A DNA stretch of 64,000 nucleotides from an uncultured Ulvibacter sp. (GCA_943789105.1 CALSSW010000001.1:124001-188000), one strand, 5' to 3'. Shown: positions 27,596 to 37,292, counted from the first letter of the stretch. The notes: generated from the sequence alone by a model not told the origin. Made by a program: numbers and translations.

Positions 27596-28284
27596 TGAAA
27601 GCAAAGTATATAGGTCTTTTTGCTGTTATTTTAATTTTTGGGATCATTTTTATCCCAAAAATACATGATCGTATTGTAAATAATACCGTTGTAGATAATA
27701 CTAGAATGAGCACGTCAAAAAGTCAAGAGGCTGATGTGGTTGTTGATACCTCAAAAACCTTATTGGCCTTGCAACAGGTGCCATCTTTTGATTTTATAAA
27801 CCAAGACAGTCAGGGGATAAGCAATGATTTCTATAAAGGAAAAGTGTATGTTGTGGAGTTTTTCTTTTCTAGTTGCACCACCATATGTCCTATCATGAAT
27901 AGAAATATGTTGCAGGTTTCCAAGGAGTTTGCAAATCAAGAAAATTTTGGAATTGCTTCTATTTCCATAGACCCCTCTTTTGATACTCCACAGGTGCTAA
28001 AGGCCTATGCAAGTAAATATAATGCAACACATCCAAACTGGCATTTTTTAACAGGAGATAAAGATACTACCCACACACTCTCTAATGAGGGCTTTAAGCT
28101 ATTTGCTGCTCAAGACAAAGACGAGATAGATGGTTTTTCTCATTCTGGTTTATTTGCCTTGATAGATCAAAACGGGATAGTGCGCTCAAGAAAAGATACC
28201 CACGGCAATCCTCTTTTTTATTACAATGGTCTTGAACAAGAAGGTATTGATATGTTAATCCAAGACATTAAAAAACTTTTATAA
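27595..28284 (+). CDS. SCO1/SenC family copper chaperone
   Basis: A 229-residue protein that delivers copper to the CuA centre of oxidase subunit II or keeps its thiols reduced. It has an N-terminal membrane anchor (residues 5-25) and a periplasmic thioredoxin fold. Copper ligands seen: the CxxxC in FSSCTTICPIMNRN (about residues 98-102) and the later His in FSHSGLFALID. It starts on the stop of the previous gene (27595) and ends on the start of the next (28284), so the three are translationally coupled. Confidence 0.95.
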   Translation: MKAKYIGLFAVILIFGIIFIPKIHDRIVNNTVVDNTRMSTSKSQEADVVVDTSKTLLALQQVPSFDFINQDSQGISNDFYKGKVYVVEFFFSSCTTICPIMNRNMLQVSKEFANQENFGIASISIDPSFDTPQVLKAYASKYNATHPNWHFLTGDKDTTHTLSNEGFKLFAAQDKDEIDGFSHSGLFALIDQNGIVRSRKDTHGNPLFYYNGLEQEGIDMLIQDIKKLL

Positions 28285-28862
28285 TGAATACAAACCAAGC
28301 AGTACCAAAAAACAAGTACAACATCTGGATATGGATCGTTTCTATTGCCATTCCTGTAGTGGTTGCTATATTATTTACTATCAGGATACCTGGTGTAGAA
28401 CGCATGGGTTTTCTGCCTCCCATTTATGCATCTGTGAATGCCCTTACGGCCCTTGTTTTAATTATGGCGCTATTTCAAATTAAAAAAGGCAATAGAAAAA
28501 CACACGAGCGTTTTATGAAACTTGCCATAGGTCTCTCTGTTTTATTTTTACTGATGTATGTAGCCTATCACATGAGTTCAGACTCCACAAAGTTTGGAGA
28601 CACAAATGGAGATGGACTACTCTCCGGTGCAGAGTCAAGCGCTATAGGTGCTATAAAATATGTGTACTACTTCATTTTATTTTCTCATATTTTATTGTCT
28701 GTAACGGTAATCCCTTTTGTGTTGGTTACTTACGTTAGGGCAATTAATGGAGATTTTAAAATGCATAAAAAAATAGCTAGAGTTACATTTCCCCTGTGGT
28801 TGTATGTGGCTGTAACAGGTGTTATTGTGTATTTAATGATTTCACCTTATTATCCCCTGTAG
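28284..28862 (+). CDS. DUF420 membrane protein (oxidase assembly-linked)
   Basis: A 192-residue protein with five hydrophobic helices. DUF420 features are visible: LPPIYASVNALTALVLIMALF, the KTHERFMKLA motif after helix 2, YYFILFSHILLSV and HKKIARVTFPLWLYVAVTGVIVY. In other bacteria DUF420 proteins (CtaM-like) are needed for heme-copper oxidase assembly. Its place between SCO and a small CxxC protein fits this. The start overlaps the SCO stop. Confidence 0.9.
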   Translation: MNTNQAVPKNKYNIWIWIVSIAIPVVVAILFTIRIPGVERMGFLPPIYASVNALTALVLIMALFQIKKGNRKTHERFMKLAIGLSVLFLLMYVAYHMSSDSTKFGDTNGDGLLSGAESSAIGAIKYVYYFILFSHILLSVTVIPFVLVTYVRAINGDFKMHKKIARVTFPLWLYVAVTGVIVYLMISPYYPL

Positions 28863-28863
28863 T

Positions 28864-29079
28864 ATGAAAGCGGGCTTGTTTTTATTGTTACTTGTTATTT
28901 GTACTCTTCCAGCAGAGGCTCAGTGCGCTATGTGCCGGGCTGTACTTGAAAGTGAGCAAAGCGGCACAGCTGCCAAGGGAATAAACAACGGAATTATGTA
29001 CCTAATGGTTTTTCCTTATTTACTTGTTGGAACTGTTGGTTATTTAGTCTACAGAAATCGCCAGAAAATAGTACGGTAA
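28864..29079 (+). CDS. Small CxxC membrane protein, possible oxidase assembly factor
   Basis: A 71-residue protein with a cleavable-looking signal (LLLLVICTLPAEAQ), a CAMC motif immediately after it, and one C-terminal helix (about residues 46-63) ending in a basic tail. The motif would face the periplasm. It begins one base after the DUF420 gene, in the SCO operon. I do not recognise a named family; small proteins of this kind recur beside flavobacterial SCO/DUF420 genes as I recall. Metal or redox handling during oxidase maturation is inference. Confidence 0.75.
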   Translation: MKAGLFLLLLVICTLPAEAQCAMCRAVLESEQSGTAAKGINNGIMYLMVFPYLLVGTVGYLVYRNRQKIVR

Positions 29080-29190
29080 TTAGTTGTTTTTTTACTTGAA
29101 AAAAACGTAATAAAAAATGTTAATTAGTGTCTTACAAGAGACATTTAATTAATAGATACACCAAAAAGTCTTAACAAGAATTTCACACAA

Positions 29191-29210
29191 TAACACCCCA
29201 AAGGGTGTTA
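29191..29210. promoter_or_regulatory. Perfect 8-base inverted repeat upstream of the ABC exporter operon
   Basis: TAACACCC-CAAA-GGGTGTTA lies 25 bases before the ATPase start (29235). Its right arm runs into TACTTTG, a TAnnTTTG-like core one base short, so a protein bound here would cover the likely promoter. No T run follows, so it is not a terminator. It could be an operator for an unlinked regulator. Confidence 0.5.
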
Positions 29211-29234
29211 CTTTGTAACTCAATATAATACAGC

Positions 29235-29957
29235 ATGATTGAAATAAAAGATTTACATAAATCATACCATATGGGTAGCAACTCTCTGCATGTTTTAAAG
29301 GGTATTGATTTTTCTGTAAAAGAAGGTGAGATGGTTTCTATTATGGGGTCTTCGGGATCTGGCAAATCTACTTTATTGAATATTTTAGGGATGCTAGACG
29401 AGGCAGATTTAGGTTCTTACACACTTGATGGAAGACACATTAAAAACTTAAACGAAAAAGTTGCTGCCAAGTATAGAAATCAATTTTTAGGGTTTGTATT
29501 TCAGTCATTTAATTTAATTAATTACAAAACAGCATTAGACAATGTAGCTATGCCATTGTATTATCAGGGCGTGAAACGTGCCCAGCGCATGGAAAAAGCC
29601 CACCATTATCTAGAAAAAGTTGGATTGGCAAATTGGGCTACGCATTTACCAAGCGAACTCTCTGGAGGGCAAAAACAACGTGTTGCAATTGCCCGTGCAT
29701 TGGCCAGTAATCCTAAGGTGCTCTTGGCAGATGAGCCAACGGGAGCTTTAGACACACAAACCTCTTGCGAGGTTATGGAGCTTATTCAGCAAATTAATGA
29801 TGAGGGTAAAACCATACTTTTAGTGACCCATGAAGATGATATTGCCCACATGACCAAACGTATTGTTAAACTAAAAGATGGTTTAATTATAGACGATACG
29901 CAAGTACCTCAAGTTAGAGCACTTGATGCCCTTGGTAAATCACAAAGTAATGTTTGA
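29235..29957 (+). CDS. ABC transporter ATP-binding protein (MacB/LolD type)
   Basis: A 240-residue nucleotide-binding subunit. Seen motifs: Walker [10 protein letters not shown] (about residue 38), Q-loop FVFQSFNLI, signature LSGGQKQR, Walker [13 protein letters not shown] and the switch His in LLVTHEDD. The closest type is the MacB/LolD/FtsE group that powers mechanotransmission exporters. The stop overlaps the start of the first permease by eight bases. The operon that follows (two permeases, two adaptors, TolC) makes a tripartite efflux or secretion pump. Confidence 0.95.
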   Translation: MIEIKDLHKSYHMGSNSLHVLKGIDFSVKEGEMVSIMGSSGSGKSTLLNILGMLDEADLGSYTLDGRHIKNLNEKVAAKYRNQFLGFVFQSFNLINYKTALDNVAMPLYYQGVKRAQRMEKAHHYLEKVGLANWATHLPSELSGGQKQRVAIARALASNPKVLLADEPTGALDTQTSCEVMELIQQINDEGKTILLVTHEDDIAHMTKRIVKLKDGLIIDDTQVPQVRALDALGKSQSNV

Positions 29958-31194
29958 TATAGATCGTTGGCAAGAAATATTTGAAGCGATAGGGAAAAAC
30001 AAACTCCGTACTTTTTTAACGGGCCTATCTGTTGCTTCAGGTATTTTTATTTTAGTTATCCTTTTGGGTTTCAGTAGTGGGATTCAAAAAGGAGTAAAGA
30101 CACAATTTGAGCAGGACGCCGTAAACCGTGTTTCTGTAAGAACTCGCGTTACAACCAAAGAATACAAAGGGTTGAATCCTGGACGTAGAATTCAGCTCCA
30201 TAATGATGATTTCTCTCAAATCAATACCACCTATGATAACCAGCTTGAATACAAAACAGCCATCTATAATATGTGGTCAAGTCAAGTAACTTATAATGGT
30301 GAAACTGGAAATTATAGATTAGAGGGTGCCAATCCAGACCAACAATTCATTGAAAACGCAAGCCTTGTCGTTGGACGTTTTTTAAGTCAAGACGATATGG
30401 ATGAAACCCGAAAAGTAGCTGTTATTGGTAATATCATTAAACAAGACTTGTTTAAAGAGAAAAGCCCTGTTGGAGAAATCATCTCTATATTTGACGTAAA
30501 TTTTAAAGTAATAGGGGTTTATACAGACCCAGGGGGAGAAAGAGAAGAAGGACGCGTTTTTGTACCACTTCCAACAGCACAAATTGCATTTAATGGAGGT
30601 GATAGAGTTAGATCATTAGCTTACACGGTAAAGATGCATGATGATTTTGATCAGGCCGTAGCTCTCAGTACTGCGCTTTCACAAAACATAAAACAGGACC
30701 TTCAATCAAAATATATTATTGCTCCAGATGATAGAAGCGCAGTACGGGTAGATAACACCCTAGAAGAGGCAAAGAAAATATACAGTCTTATAGATATAAT
30801 ACGCAATGTGTTTTGGTTTATAGGTATTGGGACCATTATTGCAGGTGTTGTAGGGGTGAGTAATATCATGCTTATTATTGTAAAAGAACGCACTAAAGAA
30901 ATAGGTATACGTAAAGCTATTGGCGCTTTGCCAAGTTCTATCATTGGGCTTATTTTGCAAGAGTCGATATTTATTACCTCTATTGCAGGATTTATAGGAC
31001 TTTTTCTAGGAGTAGGGTTATTGCAAATAATAAGCCCTATGATAGATAATGATTTTATTAAATCTCCACAGGTAGATTTTAACACAGCCATTACAACGGT
31101 GCTTATTTTAATTTTTTCTGGCGCCCTTGCAGGCTATTTTCCCGCAAGAAGAGCTGCCAATATTAAACCCGTAGATGCCCTACGAGATGAGTAG
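29950..31194 (+). CDS. ABC transporter permease, MacB-like (first of two)
   Basis: A 414-residue permease with the MacB/FtsX layout: helix 1 (about residues 20-42), a large periplasmic domain (about 43-280), and three C-terminal helices (about 285-310, 335-365 and 375-400). The family sequence GVSNIMLIIVKERTKEIGIRKAIGA is clear just after helix 2. No fused ATPase, so it uses the product of 29235. ATG 29950 is chosen; the nine codons before it lie in the ATPase gene. A second permease follows 32 bases downstream, and the two probably form a heterodimer. Confidence 0.94.
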   Translation: MFDIDRWQEIFEAIGKNKLRTFLTGLSVASGIFILVILLGFSSGIQKGVKTQFEQDAVNRVSVRTRVTTKEYKGLNPGRRIQLHNDDFSQINTTYDNQLEYKTAIYNMWSSQVTYNGETGNYRLEGANPDQQFIENASLVVGRFLSQDDMDETRKVAVIGNIIKQDLFKEKSPVGEIISIFDVNFKVIGVYTDPGGEREEGRVFVPLPTAQIAFNGGDRVRSLAYTVKMHDDFDQAVALSTALSQNIKQDLQSKYIIAPDDRSAVRVDNTLEEAKKIYSLIDIIRNVFWFIGIGTIIAGVVGVSNIMLIIVKERTKEIGIRKAIGALPSSIIGLILQESIFITSIAGFIGLFLGVGLLQIISPMIDNDFIKSPQVDFNTAITTVLILIFSGALAGYFPARRAANIKPVDALRDE

Positions 31195-31226
31195 TTTTTT
31201 TAAATTATAATATAGAAGAAAATAGA

Positions 31227-32486
31227 ATGTTTAATAAAGATCGCTGGAACGAAATACTTGAGGCACTCAATGCCAATAGATTTAGAACAATGCTCACCGC
31301 CTTTGGCGTGTTTTGGGGTATTTTTATTTTGGTTTTATTGCTAGCTCTAGTTACAGGTTTAAGAAATGGAGTGAGTAAAGATTTTGGAGATTTTGCCACC
31401 AATTCTATGTTTGTATGGGGGCAAGGAACTTCAAAGCCCTATAAAGGCTTACCCAAGGGAAGACGTGTACAATTTAAAATGATTGATGGTGAGATTTTAA
31501 AAGAGAAAATACCAGAATTAAAAATTGTATCTCCAAGAAACCAATTGGGCGGCTATCAAGGCACTAATAATGTTACAAGAAAAGAAAAAACAGGCGCCTT
31601 TAAAGTGTGTGGAGACTATCCTGAGTTTATACTGCAGCAGCCCATGGATATACTTGCGGGGCGTTTTATAAGTTATTCAGATATCAACGATAAGCGCAAA
31701 GCCGTGGTTATAGGCAAAGGTGTAGTGGAGAGTTTATTTGACATAGGGGAAAATCCTATTGGAGATTACATAAAAATTAATGGCGTCAATTTTCTGGTCG
31801 TTGGAACCTTTAAAGCGCCAAGCACTGGGGGTGATAACGAAGAGCTAGCCAATACCGTTTATGTTCCTTTTACCACCTTTAATCAGGTGTTTAATAATGC
31901 AGATAATGTAAGGTATTTTGCTATTACAGCCCAAGACAATGTGAGTATCACCACCCTAAAACCAAGAGTATTGGAGATTATGCGACAGCAGCGCACCATT
32001 CATCCCAATGATCAAAGGGCTATAGGTAATCGAGACCTAGCAGAATCATTCGAGAAAATTACTGGCCTGTTTGATATTTTAAAATTTGTAGGCTTTTTTG
32101 TAGGAGCACTGGTATTGTTGTCTGGGGTAATTGGAATTAGTAATATAATGTTAATTGTTGTAAAAGAACGCACCAAAGAAATTGGAGTGCGTCGCGCTTT
32201 GGGTGCAACCCCCTGGGATATTAGAGCACAGGTATTACAAGAGTCATTAGTGCTAACCATACTCTCTGGAATGGTAGGAGTCGCGTTCTCTGCTGGAGGT
32301 ATTTGGATAATGAACTATGTCTTGTCCCTGAGTGGTCCAGTAGAAAATTTTGCCAATCCATCTGTGAATATTCAGGTGATTGGGGTGGCCTTATTAATTT
32401 TAATTGTCTCGGGCCTTTTGGCAGGTTTAATACCTGCAACAAGAGCCACACAAATGAAACCCGTTGACGCGCTAAGAGTAGATTAG
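31227..32486 (+). CDS. ABC transporter permease, MacB-like (second of two)
   Basis: A 419-residue permease with the same topology as its neighbour: N-terminal helix, large periplasmic domain, three C-terminal helices, and the hallmark GISNIMLIVVKERTKEIGVRRALGATP. The two permeases share only the family pattern, so they are diverged paralogs rather than a recent duplication. Both end in the -PVDALR- motif. With the upstream ATPase it would form the inner-membrane part of a MacAB-TolC-like pump. The substrate is not evident. Confidence 0.94.
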   Translation: MFNKDRWNEILEALNANRFRTMLTAFGVFWGIFILVLLLALVTGLRNGVSKDFGDFATNSMFVWGQGTSKPYKGLPKGRRVQFKMIDGEILKEKIPELKIVSPRNQLGGYQGTNNVTRKEKTGAFKVCGDYPEFILQQPMDILAGRFISYSDINDKRKAVVIGKGVVESLFDIGENPIGDYIKINGVNFLVVGTFKAPSTGGDNEELANTVYVPFTTFNQVFNNADNVRYFAITAQDNVSITTLKPRVLEIMRQQRTIHPNDQRAIGNRDLAESFEKITGLFDILKFVGFFVGALVLLSGVIGISNIMLIVVKERTKEIGVRRALGATPWDIRAQVLQESLVLTILSGMVGVAFSAGGIWIMNYVLSLSGPVENFANPSVNIQVIGVALLILIVSGLLAGLIPATRATQMKPVDALRVD

Positions 32487-32564
32487 AAAACCTGTGAAAT
32501 TGTATTATTTCACAAATTATATAAACGTTTAACTAAAAACAACCTTATTTTAAGGGTCATAGAA

Positions 32565-33727
32565 ATGAAAAGAACAGGAACAATCATCACATTACTGGTT
32601 ATAGTAATCGCATTTTCTGCAGGTATTTGGTATATCTATTCAAAAGATAAAACAAATCCTGTGGTGTTTCAAACAGAAACAGCAAGTATAAAGACTATCG
32701 TTAAAAAGACGGTAGCTACAGGTAATATTGTGCCAAAAGAAGAGGTGTTAATCAAGCCTAATATTTCTGGAATTATAGATGAGATATTTGTTGTAGCCGG
32801 AGATGTTGTTCTTGCTGGAGATTTGATTGCTAAGGTGAAAGTAGTCCCTAACATAAACTCTCTTAACAGCGCTAAAAACAATATAAATAGTGCGAAAACT
32901 CAGGTAGAAACAGCACGATTGGCTCTTAGAGAGTCAAAAAAGCATATACTTGCGCCAAAAAGAGTTGTTTGATAAATCAGGTGGTTTCTGCCAATGAATT
33001 TGATCAAGCACTTCTAAGTTACAACCAAGCCCAGCAACGTTACAATCAAGAAAATGTATTACTAACTGCGGCAAAACAAACTTTTGATATTGTAAAGACA
33101 GGTACAGCAAAAGGATTAGGTGCTGCTGCCAATACAGAAATTAGAGCTACGGTTTCAGGTATGATTTTAGATATACCAGTAAAAGTGGGTAACCAGGTCA
33201 TAGAATCAAATAACTTTAATGATGGTACTACCATTGCTACTATTGCCGATGTCGAAAAAATGATTTTTGAAGGAAAGGTAGATGAGAGTGAGGTTGGAAA
33301 AATAACAGAAAACTTACCTTTAGAAATTACTGTAGGTGCTATTGAAAATAAAAAGTTTAACGCAGTTTTAGATTTTATTGCACCAAAGGGGGTAAGTGAA
33401 AATGGAGCGATACAGTTTGAAATAAAAGGAACCCTTAATAATCAAAATGCCACTTTTATTAGAGCAGGGCTGAGTGCCAACGCTTCAATTATTCTTGCAA
33501 GGGCAGAAAATGTATTAAGTATTAAAGAGGCATTGGTACAGTATGATCCAAAAACGAAAAAGCCATATGTAGAGATTGCAATTGGTACTCAAGAATTTCA
33601 GCGCAAAGAAATTAGCCTAGGGGTGAGTGATGGTCTTTTTGTTGAGGTACTTGAGGGGGTAACCCAACAAGACAATATCAAGGTTTGGAATCAATTAAAA
33701 CCTGCTGGAGCTGGAAAGGCTTGGTAG
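32565..33727 (+). pseudogene. HlyD/MacA-type adaptor, interrupted by apparent frameshift(s)
   Basis: A periplasmic adaptor read in two pieces. Codons 1-128 or so (32565 to about 32945) give an N-terminal membrane anchor and the first half of the lipoyl/barrel region (PKEEVLIKPNISGIIDEIFV). The rest (from about 32975 to 33727) continues with VVSANEFDQALLSYNQAQQ and the C-terminal barrel domains. Between them a third frame reads RQKELFDK (32953-32976), exactly the usual motif of the hairpin in this family, so two net +1 shifts, near 32950 and 32977, restore one protein of about 385 residues. A second, intact adaptor is encoded at 35252. The interruption may be a sequencing error; if real, the gene is probably inactive. 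Confidence 0.85.
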
Positions 33728-33804
33728 AAATTAATGTATTATTTTAACAAATAGTGTAACAATTTAAGCAAGCTAAAGACTTACACAACAACTACAATCA
33801 ACGT

Positions 33805-35250
33805 ATGAAAAAGTTAGGAATTTTATTATTTGTCTTAACCATATCAACTTGGGCTAATGCCCAGGTAAAGAAATGGACTCTCTCAGAGTGTGTACAATAC
33901 GCCTTAGACAACAACATATCGGTAAAGCAAAGCGAATTAGATTTAGCAGCCACAGATATTGAAAAAATGTCTGCCACTGGAGCATTTTTACCTTCATTAA
34001 ATTTCAGTACCAATACCTCAGAGAATACGGGCTTGAGTTTTAACCCGCTAACAAACAATGCCGAGACTACAACGTTTTTGTCTGTAAATGGGTCTGTAAA
34101 TGTTGGGTATACCCTTTTTGATGGTTTAAGAAATTATAGAAGAGTGCAGCGGGCAGCATTATCTCAACTCTCTAGCCAGTATAGATTGGCCAAAATGAAA
34201 GATGATATTTCTTTATTTGTTGCAAATGGATACTTGCAAGTATTATTAAATAAAGCAAACGCAGCTGCAGTAGTTGCCCAAAACCAAGTAACCAAAGAGC
34301 AGATAGAGCGCACCAAAAAACTTATAGACGCAGGCGTATTGCCAAGAGGTGATTTATTAGAGATTGATGCCACAGACGCCTCAGAGCAGCAGCGTATTGC
34401 AGTGGCAGAAAATGCGGTTAAAATTTCTTTAATTGGTTTGGCGCAATTACTACTTATAAAAGACTACGAAAACTTTGATATTGTAGATGAGGACTATCAA
34501 GTAGTAAACAATGCGATTGCTTTAAAATCTGTAGATGAGCTTATAGAGGGTGCAAAACAGACGCGCTCAGAGGTAAAAATTGCCGAGCAAAATGTAACTA
34601 TTTCAGAGAAAGATTTACAAATTGCAAAGGGAGCAAGCTTACCTACTTTAAGTGCTTTTTTTGGATATAACTCGCGTTACACCAATGCTGGCTCCTTTAC
34701 TCAAGATCTAGATCCAGACAATCCTTTTATTACTCAAGAAATTGGTATTGTAGAACAAACGGGACAATCTGTAGTTGGTCAATTTCCAAACACTATTAGT
34801 AGAGAAGTTAAGGCAGATCCTTTTGTAGACCAGGCCTATGAGAATGATGGAATTAGTTATGGCTTGCAATTAAACATTCCTGTTTTTAACGCGTTCTCTG
34901 TAAGGGCGAATGTAAGGCGAAGTAAAATTTCTTTAGAAAGAAGTAAACTTCAATTACAGCAAGCAGCCTTAGATTTAGAATCAAATGTCTATCAGGCATA
35001 TGTTGATGCAGAAGGCTCTAGAAAGGCCTATCAGGCAGCTCAAAAATCTGTAGCATCTCAAGAGTTAGCATATCAATATGCAAAAGACAGATATGACGCA
35101 GGTGCTACAAATGCTTTTGATTTCAGTCAATCCAAGCTTCGTTATGATAATGCACAGGTAGAGTTAAATAGAAGTAAGTACGATTATATTTTTAAAATCA
35201 AGGTGTTGGAGTTATATTTCGGTATTCCAGCAACCGAGTTAAAATTTTAA
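33805..35250 (+). CDS. TolC family outer-membrane efflux protein
   Basis: A 481-residue outer-membrane channel. The signal peptide ends at TWANAQ, followed by the typical WTLSECVQYALDNNISVKQSE start of the TolC fold. Two repeats of coiled-coil helices and barrel strands are visible; the second repeat contains YGLQLNIPVFNAF and the long helix RSKISLERSKLQLQQAALDLE. It would provide the exit duct for the ABC exporter encoded just upstream. The next adaptor gene starts one base after the stop. Confidence 0.95.
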   Translation: MKKLGILLFVLTISTWANAQVKKWTLSECVQYALDNNISVKQSELDLAATDIEKMSATGAFLPSLNFSTNTSENTGLSFNPLTNNAETTTFLSVNGSVNVGYTLFDGLRNYRRVQRAALSQLSSQYRLAKMKDDISLFVANGYLQVLLNKANAAAVVAQNQVTKEQIERTKKLIDAGVLPRGDLLEIDATDASEQQRIAVAENAVKISLIGLAQLLLIKDYENFDIVDEDYQVVNNAIALKSVDELIEGAKQTRSEVKIAEQNVTISEKDLQIAKGASLPTLSAFFGYNSRYTNAGSFTQDLDPDNPFITQEIGIVEQTGQSVVGQFPNTISREVKADPFVDQAYENDGISYGLQLNIPVFNAFSVRANVRRSKISLERSKLQLQQAALDLESNVYQAYVDAEGSRKAYQAAQKSVASQELAYQYAKDRYDAGATNAFDFSQSKLRYDNAQVELNRSKYDYIFKIKVLELYFGIPATELKF

Positions 35251-35251
35251 T

Positions 35252-36529
35252 ATGAAGAAAAAAACACTTTTTTGGGTTTTAGGTATTGTTTTAGTTGTTT
35301 TAGTTGTTCTTGTTGGTGGTAAAAAAGCAGGAATGTTTGGTAAAACCAAAAGAGGAAAAGAGGTTGAAACAGCAAAAATCACTCCTATAGATATCATTGA
35401 AACTGTAGCTGCTACAGGAAAAATTCAACCAGAGGTGGAAGTAGCTCTTTCCTCTGAAGTTTCTGGAGAAATTATCTCACTTCCAATAAAAGAAGGACAA
35501 GAGATTAAAAAAGGGGAGTTACTTGTAAAAATTAATCCAGATTTAATACAAGCAGCGGTGAGTCAAAGCCAAGCTGGACTTCAAAACATCAAAGCTCAAT
35601 TAGCCCAAGCCGAGGCCTCAGCTAGAAATGCAAAAGCGAACTATCAAAGAAACAAAACCCTCTTTGACAAGGGTGTGATTTCAAAACTAGATTGGGACCG
35701 CTCTGTTGCAGAGTATGAGGGCGCACAGGCCAATGTAGAATCTGCATTTTATAGTGTAAAAAGTGCAGCGGCAAGTTTAAAACAGGCTAAAGATAATTTA
35801 TCTAGAACGGCTATCTACGCTCCAATGTCTGGTACGATTTCAAGATTGGCCGTAGAGCTAGGGGAACGCGTGGTAGGAACTGCACAAATGGCTGGAACAG
35901 AAATAGTACGTGTTGCAGACCTCACAAACATGGAGGTTGAGGTAGATGTAAATGAAAATGACATCGTAAAAGTGAATGTTGGAGATAAAACCATTGTGGA
36001 GGTAGATGCCTATTTAAAAAGAGAATTTAGAGGTGAGGTTACAGAGATTGCAAACTCAGCCCTCACAGCATTATCTGCAGATCAGGTAACAAACTTTAAG
36101 GTAAAGGTTCGTATTTTGCCAGAGTCATATTCAGATCTAACCCAGGGCAAGCTAGAGAGTTATTCCCCATTTCGTCCTGGCATGACAGCCACCGTAGATA
36201 TTATAACAAATAAGAGAACTCAAATTATTGGTGTACCTATTAGTGCCGTGGTTATAAAAAACGATACAACGTGCACTAAAGAAGAAATAATCAAAAAGAA
36301 AATTAGCTCAGAAAAACAAGAAAAGTATGAGGTGGTTTTTGTTAAAAATGGAGAAAAAGCAGCCCTTAGAGTAATTAAAACTGGAATCCAAGATGATAGT
36401 AATATTGAGGTTTTGTCTGGGCTTATTGCAGGAGATGAAGTAATAACGGGTCCCTACAATACCGTTACAAAATCATTAAAGTGCGATGATTTAATAGATA
36501 TCAAACAAGAGGAAGACGAGCTAGAATAA
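35252..36529 (+). CDS. HlyD/MacA-type periplasmic adaptor (intact)
   Basis: A 425-residue membrane-fusion protein: N-terminal anchor (residues 4-23), lipoyl half motifs (VALSSEVSGEIISLPIKEGQEIKKGELLVKI), an alpha hairpin (about residues 95-185, with RNKTLFDKGVISKLDWDRS), second lipoyl half (IYAPMSGTISRL), and barrel and membrane-proximal domains. It connects the ABC permeases to TolC. The intact hairpin here is a useful template for judging the frameshift in the other adaptor (32565). The stop codon overlaps the tsaB start (TAATG). Confidence 0.94.
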   Translation: MKKKTLFWVLGIVLVVLVVLVGGKKAGMFGKTKRGKEVETAKITPIDIIETVAATGKIQPEVEVALSSEVSGEIISLPIKEGQEIKKGELLVKINPDLIQAAVSQSQAGLQNIKAQLAQAEASARNAKANYQRNKTLFDKGVISKLDWDRSVAEYEGAQANVESAFYSVKSAAASLKQAKDNLSRTAIYAPMSGTISRLAVELGERVVGTAQMAGTEIVRVADLTNMEVEVDVNENDIVKVNVGDKTIVEVDAYLKREFRGEVTEIANSALTALSADQVTNFKVKVRILPESYSDLTQGKLESYSPFRPGMTATVDIITNKRTQIIGVPISAVVIKNDTTCTKEEIIKKKISSEKQEKYEVVFVKNGEKAALRVIKTGIQDDSNIEVLSGLIAGDEVITGPYNTVTKSLKCDDLIDIKQEEDELE

Positions 36530-37197
36530 TGGCAACAATACTTTGCATAGAAACGGCCACTAAAAATTGTTCTGTAGCGCTTTGTGTGAATGGAAATGTT
36601 ATTTCTTTACAGGAAGACAATCCAAAAAATGAACCTGAAACGCATTTTTCTCATGCAGAAAAATTACAAGTTTACATCACCCAGGTATTAACCCAAGCTA
36701 ATATTTCAAAAAATGATCTGGACGCCATTGCCGTGAGCAAAGGTCCAGGGTCTTACACGGGCCTTAGAATTGGTGTTTCTACTGCAAAAGGACTTTGTTT
36801 CGCATTAGATATTCCCTTACTTGCCATTTCTACACTACACTCATTAGCAAGACAGGTTACAGGATCTTTGGTAGTGCCTATGTTAGATGCAAGAAGGATG
36901 GAGGTATACAGTGCTGTTTTTTCAACTGGGATGGAACAAATTAGAGAAATACAGGCCCAAATTATAACCCAAGATTCTTTTAAAACCTACCTTGATAGAG
37001 GCCAGGTAACCTTTATTGGTGATGGGGTAGAGAAATTTGAAGCGGTATGTACCCACCCAAATGCCGTTTTTATTACAAATGCATTGCCATCTGCCTCCCA
37101 AATGGCTGGGGCTGCAGCTCACATGCTTAGCGCTAACCAGATCCAAGATGTTGCTTATTTTGAACCTTATTATCTCAAAGATTTTATTTCTCTATAA
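36529..37197 (+). CDS. tsaB: tRNA threonylcarbamoyladenosine biosynthesis protein TsaB
   Basis: A 222-residue ASKHA-fold protein, the scaffold of the TsaBDE complex that makes t6A37 in tRNAs reading ANN codons. Seen: ILCIETATKNCSVAL at the N-terminus and the AVSKGPGSYTGLRIGVSTAKGL block (about residues 68-89). It starts on the last base of the preceding adaptor stop, so it is translated with the exporter operon although unrelated in function. The length is normal. Confidence 0.95.
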   Translation: MATILCIETATKNCSVALCVNGNVISLQEDNPKNEPETHFSHAEKLQVYITQVLTQANISKNDLDAIAVSKGPGSYTGLRIGVSTAKGLCFALDIPLLAISTLHSLARQVTGSLVVPMLDARRMEVYSAVFSTGMEQIREIQAQIITQDSFKTYLDRGQVTFIGDGVEKFEAVCTHPNAVFITNALPSASQMAGAAAHMLSANQIQDVAYFEPYYLKDFISL

Positions 37198-37292
37198 TTG
37201 GTTAGTTGCCTTTTTTTGTTTTAAGATCTTTCATTTAAAATGTCGTGGGCTGAAGATCAAAAAATCAACTCAATTATACGTATTTTTAACCT

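Noticed and set aside
32969-33727. A stand-alone adaptor fragment starting at 32969
   Set aside because: It lacks an anchor and signal and begins in the middle of the family hairpin; it is the second part of the gene at 32565.
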